Of a stretch of DNA of 11,648 nucleotides, positions 5,838 through 11,648 are shown in pieces. The notes below the pieces were generated by a model, which was not told where the DNA came from, made no database searches, and saw only the letters and a list, made by a program, of their open reading frames with translations. Made by a program: the position numbers and the translations under genes. Source of the stretch: Pseudomonadota bacterium (GTDB taxonomy: Bacteria; Pseudomonadota; Alphaproteobacteria; Rhizobiales; Xanthobacteraceae); contig JAEYTJ010000256.1 in assembly GCA_023434095.1 (NCBI GenBank), positions 1-11,648 of the forward strand, in the 5' to 3' direction. The number at the start of each line of letters is the position of its first letter. Position 1 is the stretch's first letter.

Positions 5838-8800
5838 TCACCCCAACGTGACTCTTTCCACCGCCCTCTCCAGCGCCGCGTCGTCGAGCGCGTGCACCAG
5901 AGGGCCGGCGGTGTAGACCAGCAATGCCCGCACAGGCTTGCCCGGGAACAGCTTGGCGAGGAGGCGCGCATAGAGCGCGACCTGCCGGACATGCGTCTGC
6001 GGCATGGCTGATGCGGCGCGGGGCACATGCCGGTCGGTCTTGAAATCGGCGATCAGCACCGCGCCGTCGGCGACGCTCAGCCGGTCGATGCGGCCGGAAA
6101 CCGGCGTGCCGTCGTCCAGCTCGCCCGCCAGCGGCACCTCGGCAAGGCTGCCGGGGGCGAACAGCGCGGCGAGTTCCGGCAAGGCCAGCGTCGCCAGCGC
6201 CTCGTGCAGCAGGTCCTCGCGCGCGGCCTCCGGCCAGTCGGTGCTCGACGCCAGCAGGCGGCGGCCGGGCTCGGCGCGCGACGCTTCCGGCAGCGGCGCC
6301 AGCGCCGCCATCAGCCGGTGCAGCAGGTCGCCACGTTCCAGCGCGCGGGCGGCATCGCCGGTGGGCGCGGGGCCGAAGACATCCGCACCGGAGGGGCGAA
6401 GGCTCACTGGCGCCAGCGTCTCGCGCACCGGTCGGGCCAGCGCTCGCGCCAGGGCGCGTTCCTCGGTGGCACCGGCGGGCGGCGGGGGGACAGGCAGCGG
6501 TGGCAGCGGGGCGTCCGCCGCGCCGGCGCGCCAGCGCAGCACCGTGCCGGCAAAGCCGCTGGCGGGGACTTCCAACGCCTCCGGCTCCAGCGCGGAGCGC
6601 ACGAGATCGTACCAGCAATCGGCCGGGCGCTGGCGGGCGCCATCCGCGCCGCACAGCACCAGCGCCGTCTCGGCGCGGGTCAGCGCGACATAGAGCAGGC
6701 GGCGATATTCGTCCTGCTGGGCGTCGTCGCCGCGTTGGCGGGCGGCGGCCATGGCCGGCGTGTCGCCCTTCTTCGCCGGGGCGTGCAGCGCCACCCGGCG
6801 GCCGTCGGGCAGTTCCACCCGCAGCAGACCGGCGCTGCGGCGGGTCATCGGGCCGGAGGTCGTGTCGGCGAGGAGGACATAGGGCGCCTCCAGCCCCTTG
6901 GCGCCGTGCACGGTCATCACCCGCACCTCGTCGCGCCCGGCTTCCATGTCGCGCTTGGCCTCGGCACCGCCGCGCCGCAGAAAGGCCAGGAAGCCTGCCA
7001 GCGAGGGCGCCTCCAGGCTCTCATAGGAGCGCGCCAGCGCCAGCATCTCGTCAAGCGCGTCCGCCGCCTCCGGCCCCAGCCGGGCGAGCATGACGGCGCG
7101 GCCGCGCTCGCGCCCGAGCACGCGGGTGTAGAAATCGAACGGCCGCAGCCGCCGCGCCTCGTCGCGCAGCCGCGCCAACCTGTCGGCGGCGGCGCGCCAT
7201 CTCGGGTTCTCAAGCGCGCGGGCCGCCAGCACGTCTTCCAGAAGCCCGGCGCGGCCGGGCGCCAGCTTCATCAGGTCATTGTCGTCAAAGCCGAAAAGCG
7301 GGCTTTTCAGCACGCTGGCCAGCGCCAGCTCGTCGTCGCGCGCCAGCAGCGCGTCGCCCAGCGCCATCAGGTCCATGACCGCGATATGCTCGGCCACCAC
7401 CAGACGGTCGGCGCCGGCCACCTCCACCCGCGCCTGCTTCAGCTCGCGGATGATGGAGGTGAACAGCCCGTCGCGCCGGCGCACCAGAATGAGGAAATCC
7501 CCCGGCCGTGCCGGGCGCGTGCCGTGCCGGCCGGTGACGGGAAAGCCTTCGCGGATGCGGGCGGCGATATGGGCGGCGATCTTCTTCGCCAGCCGTCCCT
7601 TGGGGTCGTCGGCGCCGGGCGCGTCGAGCGGGCGCTGCCAGGCGTCGACATCCACCTTCTCGCTCGGCGCTTCCGGTTCCCACATCTCCACCAGCGCCGG
7701 CAGCGCGGCATGGATCGGCGCATGCACCGGGGGCTTGGCCTCGGCGGAAAGCCCGCGATAGGAGGCCTCGCGGCCGAACACCGCGTCCACCGCCTCCAAT
7801 ATGCCCGGCGCCGAGCGGAAGGAGTGCTGCAGTTCCACATGCACGAAGCCGGCGCCGCCCGCCGCCTCGAAGTCGCGCCGCACCGTGTCGAAGCGGCGGG
7901 GGTCCGCACCCTGGAAGGAGAAGATCGACTGCTTCTCGTCGCCGACGACGAACAGGGTGCGCGGCAGCTGGCGGTCCTCGCGCGCGCCCTCGCCGGCGAA
8001 GAACTCGGCCACCAGCGGGCGGATCACCTCCCATTGCTCCGGGCTGGTGTCCTGCGCCTCGTCCAGCAGCACATGGTCGATGCCCTGGTCGAGCTTGTAA
8101 TGCACCCAGGCCGAGGCGCCGGAGGCCAGCAGCCGGCGGGCGGCGTTGACGAGATCGGCAAAGTCGAGCACGCCGCGTGCCGCCTTGGCGCGCTCATAGC
8201 GCCGCGCCGCCTCGCGGCCGAGGATCAGCACCGCCCGGCTGCGCTCGAAAGCGCGGGCGGCGGCAAGCGCGCCGGCCAGCGGGGCGATGCGGTCGCGCTC
8301 GGCGATCAATTGCGGGTACTTCGCCCGCGCCGCCGCATTGCCGAACTGCCCGTCGGCATAGGGTTCGCCGTCCTCCTTCAGGAATACGCCGGCATAGGTC
8401 TCCGCCACCGCCTCCGGCGGCGCCAGCAGGGCGGCACGCAGGCCCTGCCCGCGCTTGGCGCAATTGCCGCCCTCCAGAATCAGCGCCTCCGCCAGCCCCA
8501 GCCACGCCCCGCGCGGGATCAGCGCCGCCTCGATGATCGCCCGCTCGATGTTGGCGGAAGCGACCGGCGCGTCGAGCCCGACGGCGCGGGCGAGGTCGTC
8601 TTCGCTCGCCGCCAGCGCCGGGGTGTCGGCGACCAGTTCCTTTAGCAACTCGTTGATGCCAGTGTCCGAGGTCAGCCCGACGATCAGCGCCAGCGCCTGG
8701 CCGAGATCGCTCGCCGGCGCACCGGCCGCTTCCAGCACCACCTCCGCCCGCACACGGGCGAGCAGTTCCAGCCGCGCGGCTTCCTCCAGCTCGCCGAAAC

Positions 8801-9251
8801 CGGCGGGCACGCCGGCCTCGAAGGGGAAGGCGTGCAGCAGCGCGCCGCAAAAGGCGTGGATGGTCTGGATCTTCAGCCCGCCCGGTGTTTCCAGCGCCTG
8901 CGCGAACAGCCGCCGCGCCTGCGCCCGGCGCAGCGGGCCGGGCTCGCCGCCATCGGTCTTGAGGATTTCCCTGTCGAGCGCGTCGTCGTCCAGCGTCGTC
9001 CAGCGGCGCAACTCGCCCAGCACGCGGTTGGCCATGTTGGCGGCCGCCGCCTTGGTATAGGTGAGGCAGAGAATGCGCCCCGGCGGCACGCCGCGCATCA
9101 GCAAGCGGATCACCCGTCGCGCCAGCACATGGGTCTTGCCGGAACCGGCATTGGCCGAGACCCACGCGGAGAACATCGGGTCGGAGGCGGAGGTCTGCAG
9201 CACGGTCGCCGCCCGCAGCGCGCCGGGAGCGAGGTCGGTGATGTCGCTCAT
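5838..9251 (-). CDS. addA: Double-strand break repair helicase-nuclease subunit AddA
   Basis: A 1137-residue SF1A (UvrD/RecB-like) helicase with C-terminal nuclease, close to the usual alphaproteobacterial AddA length. Motifs in order: Walker A ANAGSGKT (33-40), Ia LTYTKAAAANM (63-73), Ic QTIHAFC (129-135), Walker B LLDEAQDTSP (395-404), III VGDEKQSIFSFQGADPRRF (436-454), IV LQHSFRS (474-480), V VMTVHGAKGLEAPYV (778-792) and VI RRLLYVALTRAE (850-861). The RecB-type nuclease follows: His978 (GDLLHRL), Asp1056 (GRIDRL), Asp1069 and Lys1071 (ADFKTDR), Gln1090 and Tyr1094 (QVALY), all present. With AddB it unwinds and resects broken ends to load RecA; it cuts the 3'-ended strand in studied AddAB enzymes. 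ATG 9251 overlaps the addB stop (ATGA, 9248-9251) and has GGGGAGGGCGAGGA just upstream. The frame continues further up to 9803, but that overlaps addB and is not real coding. Confidence 0.97.
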   Translation of the reverse strand: MSDITDLAPGALRAATVLQTSASDPMFSAWVSANAGSGKTHVLARRVIRLLMRGVPPGRILCLTYTKAAAANMANRVLGELRRWTTLDDDALDREILKTDGGEPGPLRRAQARRLFAQALETPGGLKIQTIHAFCGALLHAFPFEAGVPAGFGELEEAARLELLARVRAEVVLEAAGAPASDLGQALALIVGLTSDTGINELLKELVADTPALAASEDDLARAVGLDAPVASANIERAIIEAALIPRGAWLGLAEALILEGGNCAKRGQGLRAALLAPPEAVAETYAGVFLKEDGEPYADGQFGNAAARAKYPQLIAERDRIAPLAGALAAARAFERSRAVLILGREAARRYERAKAARGVLDFADLVNAARRLLASGASAWVHYKLDQGIDHVLLDEAQDTSPEQWEVIRPLVAEFFAGEGAREDRQLPRTLFVVGDEKQSIFSFQGADPRRFDTVRRDFEAAGGAGFVHVELQHSFRSAPGILEAVDAVFGREASYRGLSAEAKPPVHAPIHAALPALVEMWEPEAPSEKVDVDAWQRPLDAPGADDPKGRLAKKIAAHIAARIREGFPVTGRHGTRPARPGDFLILVRRRDGLFTSIIRELKQARVEVAGADRLVVAEHIAVMDLMALGDALLARDDELALASVLKSPLFGFDDNDLMKLAPGRAGLLEDVLAARALENPRWRAAADRLARLRDEARRLRPFDFYTRVLGRERGRAVMLARLGPEAADALDEMLALARSYESLEAPSLAGFLAFLRRGGAEAKRDMEAGRDEVRVMTVHGAKGLEAPYVLLADTTSGPMTRRSAGLLRVELPDGRRVALHAPAKKGDTPAMAAARQRGDDAQQDEYRRLLYVALTRAETALVLCGADGARQRPADCWYDLVRSALEPEALEVPASGFAGTVLRWRAGAADAPLPPLPVPPPPAGATEERALARALARPVRETLAPVSLRPSGADVFGPAPTGDAARALERGDLLHRLMAALAPLPEASRAEPGRRLLASSTDWPEAAREDLLHEALATLALPELAALFAPGSLAEVPLAGELDDGTPVSGRIDRLSVADGAVLIADFKTDRHVPRAASAMPQTHVRQVALYARLLAKLFPGKPVRALLVYTAGPLVHALDDAALERAVERVTLG

Positions 9252-11648
9252 TCCTCGCCCTCCCCGCCGGTGGACCATTCCTTGGCCCGCGCCAGATGGT
9301 CGTAGTCGCCATAGCGCCCGCCGAACATCGGCCGCGCCAGCGAGGCATAGCCGCGCGCGGGGTTCTCGAAGGCGGCGATCAGCGTCTGCAGCCGCGCCAG
9401 CGTGTCGCTCGCGAGTGCGGCGGCGGTGCTGTCCTTGTCGACGGCGCTCACTTCCTTCACCTCGGCCGTGCCGAGGCGGATATAGACGAGCCCGGCCGCC
9501 TCCTCGCCCGGCACGTCGGGAAAGCACCCTTCGACCGCCATCGCCGCTTCCAGCGGCAGCTGCGGCGAGTAATGCACCGCCGTCTGCTTGGCGGTCGGCA
9601 CCGCCCCGGTCTTGAAGTCGAGGATCGCCAGCCCGCCCTCCGCGAGCTGCTCGATGCGGTCGGCGCGGCCGGTGAGGGTGAAACGCCCGCCGGCCAGCTT
9701 CAGCCGGCCATATTTCTCCGCGAAGACCTGCCGCGTCCGGGTCCGCCGGGCCCTCTCCCAGCCGATCAGGCGCGGCACCAGCCGCTCGAACCGTGCCCAC
9801 CACAGCGCGTGCTCGGGGGGGAAGCGCTCCCGCGGGGCGAAGGCCCGCCGGCCGAAGGCGAGCAGCGCCGCCTCCGCGTCCTCGGGCAGCGCCTCGGGAA
9901 AGGCCTGCGCGAAAGTACCGAGCGCGTCGTGAATGGCGCTGCCGCGCTCGCCGGCGCCCGGCGCCTCGTCCAGACCGTCGAGAGGGGAAAGGCGCAGCAC
10001 ATGGCGGGCATAGATGGTGTAGGGGTCGCGCAGCCAGGTCTCGATCTCGGTCACGCTGAGCTGCGTCGGCCGCAATTCCAACGGCGGCGCCGGCTCCGGC
10101 CGGGCGATGCGGGCGGCGGGCGGCTCCTCCTCGATGAAGCCGGCGAGGCGGCGGAAGCGGTCGCCGCGCGCGATGGCCGCCTTCCAGCGCGCCTCCCCGC
10201 TCACCGCCGCGAGTCGCTGGAGAAAGCGCGAGGGCACGGTCGGCGCGCCGCCCAGCTTGCGCGGATAGGAAAGAACCAGCTCCGGCGCGCCGCAGCCCTG
10301 GGCGAAGTCATGGGCGGAAAGGCCGATGCGCCGCTCCGGCGCTTCCAGCCCCAGCGCGGCGCGCATCGGCCGGCTGAGCCAGGGGTCGGCGCGCACCGCG
10401 TTCGGCCATGTGCCCTCGACCAGCCCGGCCAGCACCACGCGGTCGACGCCGACGAGGCGGGCTTCCAGGGGCCCGAGAATGCGCAGCCGCGCGCCGGGCA
10501 CCAGAGGCGGGCGCACCGGCTGGCTGGAGAGCAGCAGCACCAGCGCGGCGGCGTAATCCGCCAGCGTCATATCAGGCGCATGGGCGGCGCCCTCGGCCAG
10601 CGCCTCGAAGGCGCGGGCGAGCTCAGTCAGCGCCGTCGCCTCGGCGGGCGAGTCGATCTCGGGCCCGTCGGCCTCCGGCCCGTTCCACGCGGCGGCAATG
10701 GCGGCGCGGTGCGCTTCCAGCAGGGCGGCGAAGGGATGCTCGCCCTGCCCCAGCGCCAGCAGCGGGGCGAGGCCGGCGGCGAGGCGGGCCGCCAGCGCCT
10801 CGGCCAGCGCCCGGCGCTCCGCGTCGATGTCCGCACGCGGGTCGCGCGGGTGGAAATCGCGGGGGTCGAAGCCCACCACCGCCTCGGTCAGCCCTGCCGC
10901 CCCGGCCGATGGGCGCGGGCCGCGCAGCACCATCATTTCCAGCGCGTCAGCGCCGGCATTGAGCGTCGCCCGCTCCATTCCGAAGCGGGCGAGCGGGTGA
11001 CGCAGCAGGGCGGAGAGCGGCAGCGGCGCCAGCGCGTCGCGGCAGGCATCCGCCACCAGCCGGGCGAAGCGCCCCGGCCCGCTCTCGGACAACGGCTCGC
11101 CGGCGGAATCGTCGATGGCGACCTCGAAGCGCAGCAATTCCGCCGCCACCCGGCGGGCAAGGTCGCGGTCGGGGGTGATGAGCGCGCCGGTGCGGCCGGG
11201 CACTTCCAGCACCTCGCGCAGGGCGAGGGCGATGGCGAGCGCCTCCTCGCGCGCATCCTCCGCCTCGATCACGCTCACCTCGGCGAGCGCGGCGTCGATG
11301 GCGGCAGGACCGAGCCGGTCGGAAAGCGTCGCCCACTGCTCGGTGGAAGCGACGGGGCGCAGCGCCTCGGAGAGCAGCCGCTCGCGCCCATGGGCGGCGG
11401 ACGGTGCCAGCTCGCGCACCGCGTCGCGCGGAACGCGCATATGGCGCTTCAGCAGCAAGGCGAGGCCGTATTGCGGGTGGCTGGGCGCGCCGGCGTCCTC
11501 CTGCGTCAGCGCCGCCCAGGACGGTTCGTCGAGGGCGAAATCGAGACCTGGCAAAACCACGGCGCCGCGCGGCAGATGCGCCACCGCCGCCAGCAGCCGG
11601 GCGGTGGCCGGCATGGAGCCGGTGGAGCCGGCGGCGATGACCGGGCCG
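9248..11648 (-). CDS. addB: Double-strand break repair protein AddB (partial, 5' end outside window)
   Basis: The frame stays open to the right edge, giving 799 residues of the C-terminal part; roughly 200-250 N-terminal residues, including the Walker A region, are missing. The visible protein starts GPVIAAGSTGSMPATARLL, a conserved segment of alphaproteobacterial AddB. About visible residues 405-430 carry LAGLVEGTWPNAVRADPWLS and then RRIGLSAHDFAQG, the inactive-helicase core. The nuclease domain begins at LSVTEIETWLRDPYTIYARH and shows His573 (SAIHDAL), Asp663 (GRADRIEQL), Asp677 and Lys679 (LDFKTG), and Gln696 (PQLPLEA), so its PD-(D/E)XK centre is intact. The C-terminal tail (RPMFGGRYGDYDHLARAKEW) has no cysteines, unlike the iron-sulphur form of Bacillus. 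It is translationally coupled to addA by a four-base overlap. The methionine codon at 11612-11614 is internal. Confidence 0.95.
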   Translation of the reverse strand, partial: GPVIAAGSTGSMPATARLLAAVAHLPRGAVVLPGLDFALDEPSWAALTQEDAGAPSHPQYGLALLLKRHMRVPRDAVRELAPSAAHGRERLLSEALRPVASTEQWATLSDRLGPAAIDAALAEVSVIEAEDAREEALAIALALREVLEVPGRTGALITPDRDLARRVAAELLRFEVAIDDSAGEPLSESGPGRFARLVADACRDALAPLPLSALLRHPLARFGMERATLNAGADALEMMVLRGPRPSAGAAGLTEAVVGFDPRDFHPRDPRADIDAERRALAEALAARLAAGLAPLLALGQGEHPFAALLEAHRAAIAAAWNGPEADGPEIDSPAEATALTELARAFEALAEGAAHAPDMTLADYAAALVLLLSSQPVRPPLVPGARLRILGPLEARLVGVDRVVLAGLVEGTWPNAVRADPWLSRPMRAALGLEAPERRIGLSAHDFAQGCGAPELVLSYPRKLGGAPTVPSRFLQRLAAVSGEARWKAAIARGDRFRRLAGFIEEEPPAARIARPEPAPPLELRPTQLSVTEIETWLRDPYTIYARHVLRLSPLDGLDEAPGAGERGSAIHDALGTFAQAFPEALPEDAEAALLAFGRRAFAPRERFPPEHALWWARFERLVPRLIGWERARRTRTRQVFAEKYGRLKLAGGRFTLTGRADRIEQLAEGGLAILDFKTGAVPTAKQTAVHYSPQLPLEAAMAVEGCFPDVPGEEAAGLVYIRLGTAEVKEVSAVDKDSTAAALASDTLARLQTLIAAFENPARGYASLARPMFGGRYGDYDHLARAKEWSTGGEGEE

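Noticed and set aside
6027..8645. An 872-codon open frame on the plus strand, antisense to addA
   Set aside because: It mirrors addA codons in GC-rich DNA, has low-complexity Arg/Gly/Gln/His-rich content and no recognisable domain, while the opposite strand carries every AddA motif.
9252..9803. Extension of the addA frame upstream of ATG 9251
   Set aside because: It overlaps the AddB nuclease domain, reads as Arg/Gly-rich shadow sequence, and the ATGA overlap with a good ribosome binding site defines the true start.

Overview
The window is GC-rich DNA (most third codon positions are G or C) from the chromosome of an alphaproteobacterium. The gene types fit the Hyphomicrobiales, perhaps near Xanthobacteraceae. 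The main evidence is the addB-addA-trxA run with AddA and AddB of the alphaproteobacterial kind. The genus is a guess from style, not from a marker gene. I see no tRNA, rRNA, insertion sequence, CRISPR array, prophage gene or attachment site, and no stretch over 300 bases lacks a gene.

Left part, 1-2592: the 3' end of an EamA/DMT-type transporter gene meets a convergent LysR regulator gene. The regulator is divergent from a two-gene operon coding for a classical NADP-type short-chain dehydrogenase and a small, probably exported lipocalin-like protein, joined by an ATGA overlap. The 89-bp divergent gap holds a perfect 8-bp inverted repeat (TGTCGGAT, 10 bases, ATCCGACA). It is the best operator candidate in the window.

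Middle part, 2604-5287: a MgtC/SapB-DUF4010 membrane protein (minus) is divergent from an exported protein that looks like a member of the chorismate lyase/UTRA superfamily (plus). This is followed by a convergent DUF1993 gene (minus). These look like independent housekeeping or accessory genes.

Right part, 5376-11648, all on the minus strand: addB (5' end outside the window), addA and trxA. addB and addA overlap by four bases and encode the two helicase-nuclease subunits that resect double-strand breaks for RecA. trxA follows after 83 bp with its own candidate promoter, and a strong intrinsic terminator closes the unit.

Nothing here amounts to a clearly new defence or mobile system. The points most worth a second look are the exported chorismate-lyase-like protein, the LysR/SDR/lipocalin module with its palindrome, an AddB without the iron-sulphur cysteines known from Bacillus, and the absence of folC after trxA, where many relatives carry it.
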